The position numbers and the translations under genes are program-made. Shown one piece after another: positions 27,594 through 38,625 of a DNA stretch of 64,000 bases. Source of the DNA: Campylobacter lari (GTDB taxonomy: Bacteria > Campylobacterota > Campylobacteria > Campylobacterales > Campylobacteraceae). Each line of letters opens with the position of its first letter. Within the stretch, counting starts at the first letter, position 1. Below the pieces are notes generated by a model that saw only the letters and a list, made by a program, of their open reading frames with translations, was not told where the DNA came from and made no database searches. Location of the stretch: the NCBI RefSeq assembly GCF_004357905.1, contig NZ_SMTT01000001.1:304247-368246 (forward strand), in the 5' to 3' direction.

Positions 27594-28260
27594 AGCTTTA
27601 ATATTTTGGGTAGAATTTATTTTATCTATTATATTTTTATGTATTGCCTTTTTATTATTGCAATCGCAAGAAAAAATTTGGAAAATCAGAAAAGTATGGT
27701 CAAAACTGCAAAAATATGTAATAAACTATAAAATTCAAACCCAAGGTTTTATACACCCTCAAGCTAATTTGCTTTTAATCAATCATCAAAGCTTGCTAGA
27801 TATAGTTGTTTTGGAAGATTTATGCCCAAAAAATATATCTTGGATAGCTAAAAAAGAACTAGGCGAACTCCCTGTTTTTAAAACTTTGATTAAAAAACCA
27901 AAAATTATTTGTATAGATAGAAGTCCAAAAGGCCTAGTAAAGCTTTTAAAAGAAGCCAAAGAAAGATTAAACGAGGATAGAATTTTAGCCATTTTTCCAG
28001 AAGGCACAAGATCTAAAACACAAAAACTTTTAAAATTTAAAGTCGGAGCTAAAATTTTAAGTGAAAAACTTAAGTTAAAAGTCCAGCCTGTGGTAATTAT
28101 TGATTCAGCTAAAATTTTAGACACCCAAAATTTTAGCGCAAATAGTGGTGTTTTAAAAGTGGTATTTCTAGATCTTGTTGATACAAGTAAAGATGATTGG
28201 CTTGAGCAAACTAGAGAAAAAATGCAAACAATCTTAGATAGCGAAAGGTCACAAGCTTGA
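27571..28260 (+). CDS. plsC: 1-acyl-sn-glycerol-3-phosphate acyltransferase
   Basis: Inner-membrane acyltransferase making phosphatidic acid from lysophosphatidic acid. 229 residues with an N-terminal membrane segment (about 10-30), the HX4D motif in NHQSLLD (His72, Asp77) and the phosphate-binding FPEGTRSK. The start is GTG 27571, 23 bases inside the preceding gene, typical of translational coupling. Confidence 0.93.
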   Translation: MKIYQRFKALIFWVEFILSIIFLCIAFLLLQSQEKIWKIRKVWSKLQKYVINYKIQTQGFIHPQANLLLINHQSLLDIVVLEDLCPKNISWIAKKELGELPVFKTLIKKPKIICIDRSPKGLVKLLKEAKERLNEDRILAIFPEGTRSKTQKLLKFKVGAKILSEKLKLKVQPVVIIDSAKILDTQNFSANSGVLKVVFLDLVDTSKDDWLEQTREKMQTILDSERSQA

Positions 28261-28625
28261 TTGGTACGATTTTAGCTGTAGGTTTTGGAGGCTTTTTAGG
28301 GGCCATATCCAGAATGCTTACTAGCAACTTTTTTAATAAAATCATTCCTCATAACTTTCCTTATGGGACATTAATGGTCAATATAATAGGATCATTTTTA
28401 ATAGGTTTATTTTTTTCTTATGCAAATTCTAAAGGTGTGCATATTTTTACTAAAAATTTAATTAGCACTGGTTTTTTGGGTGCCTTTACAACTTTTTCAA
28501 CTTTTTCTTATGAAAATTTGTTATTTTTGCAAAATGGTGATTATTTTCACTTTTTTATAAATATTATTTTAAATGTTATCCTTTGTCTTTTGGCAGTATG
28601 GATTGGTTTTTTAATTTTTAAATAA
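28257..28625 (+). CDS. crcB: Fluoride channel CrcB/Fluc
   Basis: Dual-topology fluoride exporter, 122 residues, four helices. Motifs GGFLGAISRML, NIIGSFLIG and TGFLGAFTTFSTFS hold the pore Asn and Phe residues. It starts at TTG 28257 overlapping the plsC stop. No fluoride riboswitch is seen; expression is tied to the operon. Confidence 0.93.
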   Translation: MIGTILAVGFGGFLGAISRMLTSNFFNKIIPHNFPYGTLMVNIIGSFLIGLFFSYANSKGVHIFTKNLISTGFLGAFTTFSTFSYENLLFLQNGDYFHFFINIILNVILCLLAVWIGFLIFK

Positions 28626-28636
28626 AGGAGATATAA

Positions 28637-30466
28637 ATGCAATTTCAAACTGAAGTTAATCAACTTTTACAACTTATGATTCATTCTTTGTATTCTAACA
28701 AAGAAATTTTTTTAAGAGAGCTTATTTCTAATGCAAGTGATGCACTTGATAAACTTAGTTATTTAAGCGTGAGTGATGATGCTTATAAAAATTTAAAATT
28801 TGAGCCAAAAATTCAAATTAATTTCAATCAAGAAGCAAAAACCTTAACTATAAGTGATAATGGTATAGGTATGAATAAAGACGATTTAATCAATCATCTT
28901 GGAACCATTGCTAAAAGTGGTACAAAAAGCTTTTTAGAGAACTTAAGTGGTGATGCCAAAAAAGACTCTCAACTTATAGGACAATTTGGTGTAGGCTTTT
29001 ACTCTGCTTTTATGGTAGCTTCTAAAATAGAAGTTTTAAGCAAAAAAGCATTAGATGATAAAGCTTATCTTTGGACTTCTGATGCAAGTGGTTATGAAAT
29101 AGAAGATGCAAATAAAGATGAACAAGGCACTTGCATAATCTTGCATTTAAAAGATGAAGAGTTTTTAAACTCATACCGCATTGAAAGCATAGTAGAAAAA
29201 TATTCAAATCATATACAATTTCCTATTTTCATGGAAAAAGAAGAATATTTACCACTAGAAGAAGGCGAAAAAGAACCTAAAAAAGAATTAAAAAACACTC
29301 AAATTAATACAGCAAGTGCCTTATGGAGACAAAATAAAGCAAATTTAAAAGCTGAGGATTATGAAAGATTTTATGAACAAAACTTCCATGATTCAAACAA
29401 ACCTATGCTTTATATCCACACAAAAGCTGAAGGTTCTATAGAGTACAATTCTTTATTCTTTATACCTGCACAAGCTCCATTTGATCTTTATAGAGTAGAT
29501 TATAAAAGTGGTTTAAAACTTTATGTTAAAAGAGTTTTTATAAGTGATGATGATAAAGAATTATTACCAACTTATCTAAGATTTGTGCGTGGGATTATTG
29601 ATGTAGAAGATTTACCGCTTAATGTTAGTCGTGAAATCTTACAAGAAAATAAAATCTTAAAAAGCGTTCAAGAAGCAAGTGTTAAAAAAATCCTAGCTGA
29701 ACTTAAAAAATTCAAAGAAAAAGATAAAGAAAATTATCTTAAATTCCATGAAAATTTTGGAAAAGTTTTAAAAGAAGGTTTATATGGTTTTGGCGAAAAT
29801 AAAGACGCTATAGCTAAGCTTTTATATTTTAAAAACTCAAATAAAGAAGAATTAATTGATCTTGAAGAGTATAAACAAAACCTAGCTGAAGGTCAAAATG
29901 AAATTTTTTATATTAGCGGAAAAAATGAAAAACTTTTAAGAAATTCTCCGCTTCTTGAAAGCTATAAACAAAAAAATATCAATGTTTTATTACTTGATGA
30001 GGAAATTGATACCATAGTTATGCCTATGATGAATGAATTTGAAGGTTTAAAATTTAGCGCTATTAACCATCTAGCTAGTGAAGAAACTAGCGAAGAACAA
30101 AAGACTGAATTTGCAAGCTTACTCATCAAAATAAAAGAAGTTTTAAAAGATGAAGTTGAAGAGGTAAAACTTAGCCAAAGACTTTCAAATAGTCCAAGTT
30201 GTATTGTTTATGATCAAAATAAACCTGATTTTGCTATGCAACAAATTCTTAAACAAATGGGGCAAGAACAGCAAGTTAAACCTATACTTGAAATCAATCC
30301 TAATCATGAAATTTTAAAAGCCTTAAAAGAAAATGATACTTTAGCTAATGAAATGGCACATATTCTTCTAAATATGGCTAAACTTAGTGAAGGTATGGGT
30401 ATAGATAACCCTAGCGAATTTAACAATGCCTTAAGCAAAATCGTTTCCAAGGCTTTAGAAAAATGA
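28637..30466 (+). CDS. htpG: Hsp90-family chaperone HtpG
   Basis: ATP-dependent chaperone dimer, 609 residues. The GHKL ATPase motifs are [20 protein letters not shown] and [12 protein letters not shown]. Middle-domain Arg motif is [30 protein letters not shown] precedes the ATG. It overlaps the start of the first rhodanese by four bases, the order known from C. jejuni. Confidence 0.97.
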   Translation: MQFQTEVNQLLQLMIHSLYSNKEIFLRELISNASDALDKLSYLSVSDDAYKNLKFEPKIQINFNQEAKTLTISDNGIGMNKDDLINHLGTIAKSGTKSFLENLSGDAKKDSQLIGQFGVGFYSAFMVASKIEVLSKKALDDKAYLWTSDASGYEIEDANKDEQGTCIILHLKDEEFLNSYRIESIVEKYSNHIQFPIFMEKEEYLPLEEGEKEPKKELKNTQINTASALWRQNKANLKAEDYERFYEQNFHDSNKPMLYIHTKAEGSIEYNSLFFIPAQAPFDLYRVDYKSGLKLYVKRVFISDDDKELLPTYLRFVRGIIDVEDLPLNVSREILQENKILKSVQEASVKKILAELKKFKEKDKENYLKFHENFGKVLKEGLYGFGENKDAIAKLLYFKNSNKEELIDLEEYKQNLAEGQNEIFYISGKNEKLLRNSPLLESYKQKNINVLLLDEEIDTIVMPMMNEFEGLKFSAINHLASEETSEEQKTEFASLLIKIKEVLKDEVEEVKLSQRLSNSPSCIVYDQNKPDFAMQQILKQMGQEQQVKPILEINPNHEILKALKENDTLANEMAHILLNMAKLSEGMGIDNPSEFNNALSKIVSKALEK

Positions 30467-30798
30467 AAAATATAGCTATTTCTAAAGATATTTTGCACGA
30501 ATTTTGCATTATAGATGTAAGAACCCCAAGCGAATGGAAAAGCGGGGTTATAAAAGAAGCTTTACTCATCGCACTTTGCGATGATAATGGCTTTATGAAT
30601 GAAAACTTTATCCAAGAGTTTAAAGAAAAAGTAGATTATCAAAATAAAAACATAGCCTTTGTGTGCGCTACAGGCTCAAGAAGCAAACATACTGCTATGA
30701 TGATAGAAGATACTCTAGGTATAGAATGCACTAATTTAGATGGTGGCATGGTAGCACTTTTATCACAAGGTTATGAAGCTACAAAAAAGGGAAATTAA
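30463..30798 (+). CDS. Cytoplasmic single-domain rhodanese
   Basis: 111 residues, one rhodanese domain with active-site Cys68 in [12 protein letters not shown] and the CDC25-like entry [10 protein letters not shown]. It has no signal peptide. It probably moves sulfane sulfur or senses persulfides; the substrate is unknown. It abuts a second, exported rhodanese that is about 45% identical by eye, a local duplication with different destinations. Confidence 0.88.
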   Translation: MKNIAISKDILHEFCIIDVRTPSEWKSGVIKEALLIALCDDNGFMNENFIQEFKEKVDYQNKNIAFVCATGSRSKHTAMMIEDTLGIECTNLDGGMVALLSQGYEATKKGN

Positions 30799-31175
30799 TG
30801 ATAAAAAAAATACTTTTATCTTTAATGCTTTGTACTAGTTTTGTTTTAGCAGAAGTTAAAAATATAGATATTAATGCGGATATTTTGGAAAATTATCAAG
30901 TAATCGATATTAGAAAACCTAGCGAATGGGCACAAACTGGCACAATAAAAAATGCCATTAAAATTAGCTTTTATAATGAAGATGGAAGCTTGAATAAAAA
31001 TTTCGTTGAGGAAATTAAAAAGATTTCAAGCAAAAAATCTATCGCTATAGTTTGTAGAAGTGGAGCAAGAAGTGCTAAGGCTTCTGCTTTACTAGAACAA
31101 AATGGTATAGAAGTTACTGATTTAAAAGGTGGTATGAATGCACTTTTATCACAAGGTTATGAAACCTCAAAATAA
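30798..31175 (+). CDS. Exported single-domain rhodanese
   Basis: 125 residues, like its neighbour but with a signal peptide ([18 protein letters not shown]), so periplasmic. Active-site Cys86 lies in IVCRSGARSAKA; IIDIRKPSEW-type entry (VIDIRKPSEW) and [12 protein letters not shown] match the upstream copy. One-base overlap with it. Possible role in periplasmic sulfur handling; inference only. Confidence 0.88.
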   Translation: MIKKILLSLMLCTSFVLAEVKNIDINADILENYQVIDIRKPSEWAQTGTIKNAIKISFYNEDGSLNKNFVEEIKKISSKKSIAIVCRSGARSAKASALLEQNGIEVTDLKGGMNALLSQGYETSK

Positions 31176-31192
31176 GTCTAACTAGACTTATT
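31171..31192. terminator. Bidirectional terminator between rhodanese pair and mog
   Basis: Inverted repeat AATAAGTCTA / TAGACTTATT (effective loop TAACTA), followed by a T-run on the plus strand and an A/T run on the minus. It serves the convergent htpG-rhodanese and mog operons. Confidence 0.75.
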
Positions 31193-31721
31193 TTTTCTTT
31201 GGTCTAAACACAGAAATTACTTCTTCATTATTTTCAATATAAGCTCCACCTATCAAATCTACGCAATAAGGAATAGCAGGAAATATAGGCTCAATGCATT
31301 CTCTTATAGCTTTTGGATTACCCGGTAAGTTAATAATTAATGATTTTCCTTTTATACCTGCACTTTGTCTTGAAAGTATAGCCGTTGGTACATATTCTAA
31401 GCTTTTTGCACGCATTAACTCCCCAAAACCTGGAAGCATTTTATCACACACTGCTTGCGTTGCCTCTGGTGTTACATCACGCAAAGCAGGTCCTGTACCC
31501 CCTGTAGTAAAAATCAAATCACATTTTACTTCATCTGCCAAATAAGCTAATTTTTCTATGATTAAATCATACTCATCAGGAATTAGCTCATAATAAAAGC
31601 TTTTTTCATTTTTTATATAAGAATCTAAAATTTTTTCTATCTCTACTCCGGATTTATCCTCATAAACTCCGCTACTTGCTCTATCTGAAAGTACTAAAAT
31701 TCCTATTTTTACCATTTTCAC
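31188..31721 (-). CDS. mog: Molybdopterin adenylyltransferase
   Basis: MogA/MoaB-family enzyme of 177 residues activating molybdopterin by adenylation before molybdate insertion. The motifs TTGGTGPALRDVTPEAT and INLPGNPKAIRECIEPIFPAIPY are diagnostic. It overlaps the upstream FtsH-like gene by four bases. Together with mobB it points to active molybdo/tungsto-enzymes. Confidence 0.92.
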   Translation of the reverse strand: MKMVKIGILVLSDRASSGVYEDKSGVEIEKILDSYIKNEKSFYYELIPDEYDLIIEKLAYLADEVKCDLIFTTGGTGPALRDVTPEATQAVCDKMLPGFGELMRAKSLEYVPTAILSRQSAGIKGKSLIINLPGNPKAIRECIEPIFPAIPYCVDLIGGAYIENNEEVISVFRPKKK

Positions 31722-33316
31722 TCCATTATGATTTTTTCTATATCTTGTTTGTCTATTTTTTCATTTTCTAAAAGAATACTAGCTAATCTCACTACTTTTT
31801 CTTTCATTAATTCTAAAAATTCTTTCACTTCTTGCTTTTGCTCTTGTAATAAACCCTCATTTGCCATGGCGAAAGTTTCCATAAAAACGAGCAATTCTTT
31901 AACCTTTAAAAGATCACTTTGTGCATTAGTGTAACTTTCATTAAAAATAAGCTCCATAGCAACTGAACCTGCTAAAAAAACTTTTATTTTATTTAATAAT
32001 TCTGATTTTGATTTGATAGTATTTTCATATTCTTTAAACCTATCTTCAATTAGGGTAATTTTTTCAAATTTAACATCAAAATAAAAAGCACACAAGGCTT
32101 TAGCTGCTTGATATGTGGCTTGAATTTTTCTTTCCTTGTCGCTTAGAGAAAAAATCTTTTTTTTACCCATTAAAACTTTATTAAGCACTGCAAAAAAATC
32201 ATTTTCTTCTATTAAATCTGATTTTCTTCTTATAGCATTAATAGCCGCTTCATTAACTAAAGTCTCCAAGGCAGCTCCACTAAAACCCACACTAGCTTTT
32301 GCAATTTTTTCTAAATCTACGCTAGATTTTTTTTCTTTCATATAATTTTGCAAAATATGCATTCTATCTTTAAAATCAGGCAAAGATATAAAAATTCTTC
32401 TATCAAAACGCCCTGATCTTAGTAACGCATTATCCATAAGGTCGATTTTATTTGTAGCAGCCATCACTATAACACCACTATTATCTTCAAATCCATCCAT
32501 TTGAGTTAAAAGTTGATTTAGCGTATTATCTCTTTCTACATTGGAAAAATCCCCTCTACTTTTACCAACTGCGTCAATTTCATCTATAAAAATAATACTT
32601 GGAGCTTTTGATTTAGCTTTTAAAAAAAGCTCTCTAACTCTTTTTGCGCCCATACCTACATAAATTTCTACAAAACTAGCCCCACTTTGATAAAAAAATG
32701 GCACTCCAGCTTCACCTGCTACTGCTTTTGCTATCAAGGTTTTACCTACTCCAGGAGGGCCTACTAGCAAAACGCCTTTTGGCATTTTCACGCCAAAATC
32801 TTTATATTTTTGAGGATTTTTTAAAAAATCAACGATTTCCAAAAGCTCCACCTTAGCCTCATCAACCCCTGCTACATCTTTAAATTTAACTTCACTTACT
32901 ACATCTTGTATGGTATTATTTTGTTCATTTTTTTCTAAAATATTTTTTTCTAAAGAAAGTAAATTTTGCCTATCTTTGTTTTTTTTATTAAGAAAGAGTA
33001 AAAAGCTTATGAGAAAAGCAAGTAAAATAAATATCAAAAAAAACTCACTCAAATCATAATCTTTAGCATATTCTAAAGGAATTTTTTGCCACAAAGCATT
33101 TAAATCCACTACATCTTTAGCGATTAAAAAATTTCCTTCTTTGCTTTTTAATAATATTTCATTATTTTCTACTATAGCCTTTTGGATTAAATTTTGTTCT
33201 AAAAGCTCTTCATAAGCAGCCTTGCTAATATAATCTGGTTGATTTTTTAAAAATGCAATCAATATAAAAACACAAAGCAATAAAAATGAAGCCAAGATAA
33301 TCTTTTTATTTTTCAT
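31718..33316 (-). CDS. FtsH-like membrane AAA+ ATPase lacking the zinc-protease motif
   Basis: 532 residues laid out like FtsH: two transmembrane helices (about 5-23 and 90-110) around a short periplasmic loop, an AAA+ module (Walker A GPPGVGKT 186-193, Walker B IIFIDEID 241-248, arginine-finger region LLRSGRFDRR), and a C-terminal domain. In FtsH the next segment is HEAGH; here it reads QAAKA (403-407), so both zinc histidines and the catalytic glutamate are gone. The ATPase looks intact. It is probably an unfoldase or assembly factor, comparable to protease-dead FtsHi of plastids. It lies between mtaB and mog, as in C. jejuni. Confidence 0.88.
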   Translation of the reverse strand: MKNKKIILASFLLLCVFILIAFLKNQPDYISKAAYEELLEQNLIQKAIVENNEILLKSKEGNFLIAKDVVDLNALWQKIPLEYAKDYDLSEFFLIFILLAFLISFLLFLNKKNKDRQNLLSLEKNILEKNEQNNTIQDVVSEVKFKDVAGVDEAKVELLEIVDFLKNPQKYKDFGVKMPKGVLLVGPPGVGKTLIAKAVAGEAGVPFFYQSGASFVEIYVGMGAKRVRELFLKAKSKAPSIIFIDEIDAVGKSRGDFSNVERDNTLNQLLTQMDGFEDNSGVIVMAATNKIDLMDNALLRSGRFDRRIFISLPDFKDRMHILQNYMKEKKSSVDLEKIAKASVGFSGAALETLVNEAAINAIRRKSDLIEENDFFAVLNKVLMGKKKIFSLSDKERKIQATYQAAKALCAFYFDVKFEKITLIEDRFKEYENTIKSKSELLNKIKVFLAGSVAMELIFNESYTNAQSDLLKVKELLVFMETFAMANEGLLQEQKQEVKEFLELMKEKVVRLASILLENEKIDKQDIEKIIME

Positions 33317-34562
33317 CCTCTAACCTTAAATAGTTACAATCTTCTTTGCATTCATATTTTTCAATACTTATCCATTGTTTAGCAATATCTTCTTTGCTTG
33401 TAATTTTGATTTTATTAAAAAATTGATCATAGCCTTCATAAAAACCATCTTTTTTACTCTCGACTAAAATTTCTAAAATATTTTTTTGGTTTTTTCTAAA
33501 CTCATAATTATTTTGTGCGACTATATCTTTTAAAATATTTAATCTTTCTTTGGCTATATCACCATTAATTCGCTCACTCATAGAAGCAGAATGCGTTCCA
33601 TCGCGTGGTGAGAAAATAAAAGCATGAATATGTGTGAGTTTAAATTGTTTGAAATTTTCTAAAGCTTCTTGCCATATCAACTCACTTTCCCCAGGATGTG
33701 CTACGATAAAGTCTGTTCCTAAAGCAAAACCCTTTTGATTTAACTCATTAAACAATGCTAAATCATTTTGCGTGTGTGATCTTCTACGCATAATGCGTAG
33801 CATTTTCTCATGAGTGTGTTGCAGGGCAATATGTAAATGCTTTTCAAGCCAAGGTTCATCTAAAATTTCTTTAAAACTCTCATCAATTTGAGCAGGCTCT
33901 AAACTCCCAAGTCTTACTCTTTTTATACCATTAATCTTGCCTATTTCTTGCAGTAATTTTCCAAGTGTAGTTTTATCTTTTAAACCATAACTTCCTATAT
34001 TAGTACCCGTTAAAACTACTTCACTATAACCATTTTGAGCCAAAAGTTTGATTTGTTTTATTATTTCCTCGCTTGGCATGCTTCTTGATTTACCTCTAAC
34101 ACTTGGGATTATGCAATAACTACAAGCAAAGTCACATCCTTCTTGAATTTTTACAAAAGCTTTAGTGTGATTTTCATAATTACTTACGATTTTTGTATCG
34201 ATAAAGCGTAAATTTCCAAGCTCATAAAAGGCTTTATCCTGTGAGATTAACTCGTTAATTTTATCTTTATTAGAAGCTCCTAAAACTCCAAAAATTTCTT
34301 TTTTATTAAAAAAATCCTTTCCCTTACTTACAGCACCACAGCCTGTAAGTATAACCTTAACTCCATTTTTTTTTACACTATTAATATAACTTCTAAGCCC
34401 ACTATCAGCACCATTTGTAACCGTGCAAGAATTTATCACTATCACATCAGCTTCTTGTTCATTTTGTGTGACAATATGATCTTTAATATAAGTTTTTAAT
34501 AATTGCGTATCATAAATATTAGTTCTACAACCAAAAGTTTTAAAATATACCTTTTTTTTCAA
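33306..34562 (-). CDS. mtaB: tRNA t6A37 methylthiotransferase MtaB
   Basis: Radical-SAM enzyme that adds a methylthio group to t6A37 of tRNA. 418 residues: N-terminal cluster-binding domain (FGCRTNIYDTQ, NSCTVTN, GCGAVSKG), radical-SAM CDFACSYCIIP, and a C-terminal region. MtaB rather than MiaB or RimO is chosen from the FGCRTN opening and CIIPSVRGKSRS. It overlaps both neighbours by 4-11 bases. Confidence 0.88.
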   Translation of the reverse strand: MKKKVYFKTFGCRTNIYDTQLLKTYIKDHIVTQNEQEADVIVINSCTVTNGADSGLRSYINSVKKNGVKVILTGCGAVSKGKDFFNKKEIFGVLGASNKDKINELISQDKAFYELGNLRFIDTKIVSNYENHTKAFVKIQEGCDFACSYCIIPSVRGKSRSMPSEEIIKQIKLLAQNGYSEVVLTGTNIGSYGLKDKTTLGKLLQEIGKINGIKRVRLGSLEPAQIDESFKEILDEPWLEKHLHIALQHTHEKMLRIMRRRSHTQNDLALFNELNQKGFALGTDFIVAHPGESELIWQEALENFKQFKLTHIHAFIFSPRDGTHSASMSERINGDIAKERLNILKDIVAQNNYEFRKNQKNILEILVESKKDGFYEGYDQFFNKIKITSKEDIAKQWISIEKYECKEDCNYLRLEDEK

Positions 34563-36088
34563 ATATCTTCCTTATTTTCTATAAATTCATGTTTTGCCAT
34601 ATATAAATTTTGCGATGGATAGGCTATTTTTATATCATCATGTTTATTAAATTCATTGATAATTTCTTTACTTATATTACTTCTTAAAACCAAGGCCGCA
34701 TAAGAATTTGTCATATACCAAGCAGAAATTCTCATACCATAACCTTCTAAAAATGTAAAAAACCTAGGTTCTACTTTAGGATTTCTAATGCTGTATTCAT
34801 TTCTTAATTTATTCATGGATTCTTTTGCAATTTTTGTATAGCCTTTGGAAGCTTTTATAACGATTTCTTCTACTATATCTAAGGCTTTTTGATGATTTGA
34901 ATCAAAAGTTAAAGTAATATCAAGTCCATCCCAAATTGTTTTCATCCCATGATGAGTATAATTTGATATAAGATTGGTAAAAATAAAGTTATTTGGTATG
35001 AAAATTATCCTACCACTTCTTCGATTATCTGTATAAGTTAATAAAGATATATCTTCATACAAAGTTATTCTTAAAAACGAAATATCAATTATATCGCCGA
35101 TATAATGTGTATTGTTTTGAAAAACTCTCACCCTATCGCCCACTCTAAAACTTCCACCAAAAACTATCACACACCAACCAAGCATAGACATAAACATATC
35201 TTTCATAGCAATAGCCAAACCAGCAGAAGCAAAACCAAGAACGGTCACTAAATAGCTGATATTTTCAATATATCCAAAAAGCAAGATTAAAACAATTACA
35301 TTGATATTAATAAAATTAATGATTTTATTTGCTGTATAAAAGCGATCATTATCGCCTATATATTTTCTAGCTATAAATTTGAGTAAAAATGCTATGGCTA
35401 CAACTATAACAATAGCCAAAACTATATTGAAAGCTCTTACACCCTGAATTTTAATTGAAGCTGTCGTTTTTTCAATCTCTTCTTGAATTTTTTTCTCATA
35501 CACAGAATAAGAAATTTCTCCAAAACGCAGAGTTTGTGAAAAATCTCTAACCATTTGATTGGATATTTTTAAATATTCATCATGCTCTTTATTAGAAGAT
35601 AATTTAGCTATTTCAGCTACTAAAACATTTTCTTTTATAAGCTCATCTAAAGTTTGCTTAAAACTATTTAAAAGATTGACATATTCTTCTTTGTCGCGTC
35701 TTAATTTTTTTATATGTGAGTATGCTGAAATAATAGCTAAAGGATTAGTTAGCTTATCTATTTTATCAACTTCTTCAGGTGCCAAAACCATCTTAGAAAA
35801 ATTTGCACTTTTATACTCACTTAAAAGCTCTAGTCTTTCTTTTAAAATTAAAATTTGTCTTTCTATAATGCTTTTATTGCGTTCATTAGCTTTTAAACTT
35901 TCTTTTTCTAAAGCCAAAATTTCATCTTGAGTTTTTTTGTAAATGTTAAAATTATTATATTTAATTATCCAAGTATTATATGCTAAATTATTATGTAATT
36001 CATTTAATTTTTGTTCTAAATGCTCTATATCATCTTGCGCTAAAAGTAATGTAAAGGGTAAAAGTAAAATCAATATAATTTTTTTCAT
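34559..36088 (-). CDS. MscS-family mechanosensitive channel
   Basis: 509 residues. A signal peptide ([18 protein letters not shown]) and a long coiled-coil periplasmic domain (about 25-210) precede three or more helices and the MscS pore/beta domain: [19 protein letters not shown], then [12 protein letters not shown]. It protects against osmotic downshock. The periplasmic N-domain makes it longer than E. coli MscS. It follows aroB with a four-base overlap. Confidence 0.88.
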   Translation of the reverse strand: MKKIILILLLPFTLLLAQDDIEHLEQKLNELHNNLAYNTWIIKYNNFNIYKKTQDEILALEKESLKANERNKSIIERQILILKERLELLSEYKSANFSKMVLAPEEVDKIDKLTNPLAIISAYSHIKKLRRDKEEYVNLLNSFKQTLDELIKENVLVAEIAKLSSNKEHDEYLKISNQMVRDFSQTLRFGEISYSVYEKKIQEEIEKTTASIKIQGVRAFNIVLAIVIVVAIAFLLKFIARKYIGDNDRFYTANKIINFININVIVLILLFGYIENISYLVTVLGFASAGLAIAMKDMFMSMLGWCVIVFGGSFRVGDRVRVFQNNTHYIGDIIDISFLRITLYEDISLLTYTDNRRSGRIIFIPNNFIFTNLISNYTHHGMKTIWDGLDITLTFDSNHQKALDIVEEIVIKASKGYTKIAKESMNKLRNEYSIRNPKVEPRFFTFLEGYGMRISAWYMTNSYAALVLRSNISKEIINEFNKHDDIKIAYPSQNLYMAKHEFIENKEDI

Positions 36089-37143
36089 GCAAACACCTCT
36101 AAAGTGTATAAAATATCTTCCTTAGATATATCATTTTTTATACAAGCTTTTCCTAAACCACAAGCTAAAACAAAATTAATCTTTTGAAAATGTGTTTTTT
36201 TATCTAAGAAAAAGGCATTATAAAACTCTTCTATATTTGAAATTTTATAAGATATGGGTAATTTAAATTTCACAAGCAATTTTTGTACTCTTTGGCATTC
36301 TTGCTCGCTTAATAACCCCAAATTTAAAGCTAGAATATTTGCCATGTTCATACCTATAGCCACGGCTTCACCATGTAAGTACTTTTTATATCCTGTTTGA
36401 TTTTCTATAACATGAGCAAAAGTATGACCATAATTTAAAAGCATTCTTAAGCCACTTTCTTTTTCATCTTGTGAAACCACATTAGCTTTAAGTTCTATAC
36501 TTTTTTGGATGATTTGAGCCAAGGTAATATCATCAAGTTTAGTATTTAAAAATTTATCCTCGTCTAAATTTTCTAAAAAAGATAAAATTTTTTCATCAAA
36601 AACCACAGCCATTTTGATAAATTCAGCCATACCAGCAGCTAGTTCTCTTGAAGGTAAGGTTTTTAAAAACTCACTCTCACAATACACCGCTTTTGGCTGA
36701 TAAAAAGTGCCTATTAGATTTTTACCAAATTTATTATTCACCCCGGTTTTACCACCCACACTTGCATCCACACAAGCTAGTAAAGTTGTGGGAATATTGA
36801 TAAATTCTATCCCTCTTTGATATATACTTGCTACAAAACCACCCATATCAGAGATCACCCCACCACCAAAGCTTATAAGCAGACTTTTTCTATCTAGCTT
36901 ATAGGTACACATTTGATCTAAGATATATTCTATAGTTTGTAAATTTTTATACTCTTCACCATCTTTGATTTTTATAACAAAAAGTTCTTTAGCTTGAATT
37001 TTTTTCAAAAGCGTATCTAAATGTAATTTTGCTACTAATTCATTAGTTAAAATCACGACTTTAGTATCAAAATTTAACTTTTCTAGCTCATTTATATAGA
37101 CATTATAACTTGTATTTTTATCTAAATTTACCTTAACTTGCAT
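36085..37143 (-). CDS. aroB: 3-dehydroquinate synthase
   Basis: Second step of the shikimate pathway, converting DAHP to 3-dehydroquinate with NAD and a metal ion. 352 residues, with [39 protein letters not shown] and [13 protein letters not shown] carrying the metal-ligand histidines. In one unit with the TrkA-like gene upstream and mscS downstream. Confidence 0.95.
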   Translation of the reverse strand: MQVKVNLDKNTSYNVYINELEKLNFDTKVVILTNELVAKLHLDTLLKKIQAKELFVIKIKDGEEYKNLQTIEYILDQMCTYKLDRKSLLISFGGGVISDMGGFVASIYQRGIEFINIPTTLLACVDASVGGKTGVNNKFGKNLIGTFYQPKAVYCESEFLKTLPSRELAAGMAEFIKMAVVFDEKILSFLENLDEDKFLNTKLDDITLAQIIQKSIELKANVVSQDEKESGLRMLLNYGHTFAHVIENQTGYKKYLHGEAVAIGMNMANILALNLGLLSEQECQRVQKLLVKFKLPISYKISNIEEFYNAFFLDKKTHFQKINFVLACGLGKACIKNDISKEDILYTLEVFA

Positions 37144-37150
37144 TCTTTTC

Positions 37151-38557
37151 TCACAATGATGGTATAAACAATTGATAATTTTTATTCATCTTATAATATA
37201 TCGTATTTAAATCCGTTTTTAAAATTTTATTGAAATTGTTTCCTAAAATTTTTTCATTAAATGGTACAAAATGCAATATATTTTGTTTGTAAGAAAATTT
37301 ATTGATAGGATTATGTTCTTTTTCTTCTATCAAAAGTAATTTTTCATCATGAAGTTTTGAAAGGCTTTCAAAATACTGATGATATTCAAAAATTTCGGCT
37401 TTATTTAATTTTAAAGCATAGTAATACAAGGCAAGGCCTAGTTGAATTTGCTTGTTAAAATCAAGCATAATAGAAGCAATACCCTCTACATCTTCAAAAT
37501 TTGAACTTAAAACTACAGAAGATTTTAAATCTGCAAAATCCCCTTTACCTGCTTTTAACACAGGAAGTTTTAAAGTAAAAAGAAAACTTTTTTCTTTTTC
37601 AAAAAGATAATCCTCCACCACTAGCAAACCTATGCTAGTATTTTCCACAAAAGGTTTAATGTTTTTTATATTTGTGCTTTCAAAGTCAAATATCACTTCA
37701 GTGCTATTTTTATGCAAGGATTTAAGTTTATAATACATAGGAGTTAAAGTAGGATTAATCACCTTAAAATAAAGTTTTTTGCTATTGATTCTTACATGCA
37801 AAAGCAAGCTTGCAAAAATAAGCTTTTCTATAGCAAACTCACTCATTTTTTTCATATCTATAATACAAAGTATATTATCTCCAAAAGGCGATGGAAAGCG
37901 TCCTAAGCTTGTTTTAACATTAGTAAAAACACTTTGCAAAACTTTAGGATCACCTACGATTAAAATGCTATCATTTGGCATTAAAATAAGCCCAGGTCTT
38001 GCCAGAATAAATTCATTATTTCTATAAACCATTACAATTTTAAAGCGTTTTTGACTAATAGAGCTTATGTGCCTATAAGCAAAGCTTGATCCTGCAGGAA
38101 TTTTAACTTCCATAATCTCACCTTGTCCAAGCCCTATAAATTGTGCCATTGAAGGCATATTATCCAAACAACCTGTCAATCTTGTACTTAAAGTATCATA
38201 AATATTAATTACTTCACAAAAATTATCATCAATTTGGCTATTCCACAAATCCATAATAACTATATTTAATCTTGGGTATAATTTTCTTAAATTTTTATAG
38301 CAAGCTAATGTATCTGCTTCTTCTTGCATATAAATAATAGCTTGATGAAAATTTTCTTTTAATAAATTTTCTAGCTTAATCAAACTCGTAGGATCAAATT
38401 TAAAAAAAGAAATTTGTTCATTCTCTAAGTCTAAGTCTACGCTATCATCATTATAATACACAACACTCAAAGACTCTTTGAAGGTTTTGTTATTATAAAT
38501 TTTCTTTAAAAAATCTTTCGCAAAAGGTCCATCAGCTAGTAATAAAATCTTATTCAT
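37151..38557 (-). CDS. TrkA-like protein with nucleotide-binding and RCK-type domain
   Basis: 468 residues, cytoplasmic. The N-terminal part ([20 protein letters not shown]...) has a Rossmann-like pattern. A TrkA-C/RCK-like domain follows (about 150-215: [35 protein letters not shown]). The rest is unassigned. It belongs to a poorly characterised group related to potassium-channel regulators but has no pore. It heads the aroB-mscS-mtaB run. Specific function unknown. Confidence 0.7.
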   Translation of the reverse strand: MNKILLLADGPFAKDFLKKIYNNKTFKESLSVVYYNDDSVDLDLENEQISFFKFDPTSLIKLENLLKENFHQAIIYMQEEADTLACYKNLRKLYPRLNIVIMDLWNSQIDDNFCEVINIYDTLSTRLTGCLDNMPSMAQFIGLGQGEIMEVKIPAGSSFAYRHISSISQKRFKIVMVYRNNEFILARPGLILMPNDSILIVGDPKVLQSVFTNVKTSLGRFPSPFGDNILCIIDMKKMSEFAIEKLIFASLLLHVRINSKKLYFKVINPTLTPMYYKLKSLHKNSTEVIFDFESTNIKNIKPFVENTSIGLLVVEDYLFEKEKSFLFTLKLPVLKAGKGDFADLKSSVVLSSNFEDVEGIASIMLDFNKQIQLGLALYYYALKLNKAEIFEYHQYFESLSKLHDEKLLLIEEKEHNPINKFSYKQNILHFVPFNEKILGNNFNKILKTDLNTIYYKMNKNYQLFIPSL

Positions 38558-38625
38558 TCACACCTCTAAAATATAAAGTATAATTATAGCAAAGTTATAG
38601 TTTATATTTTAAAGTTTTTATTTTT

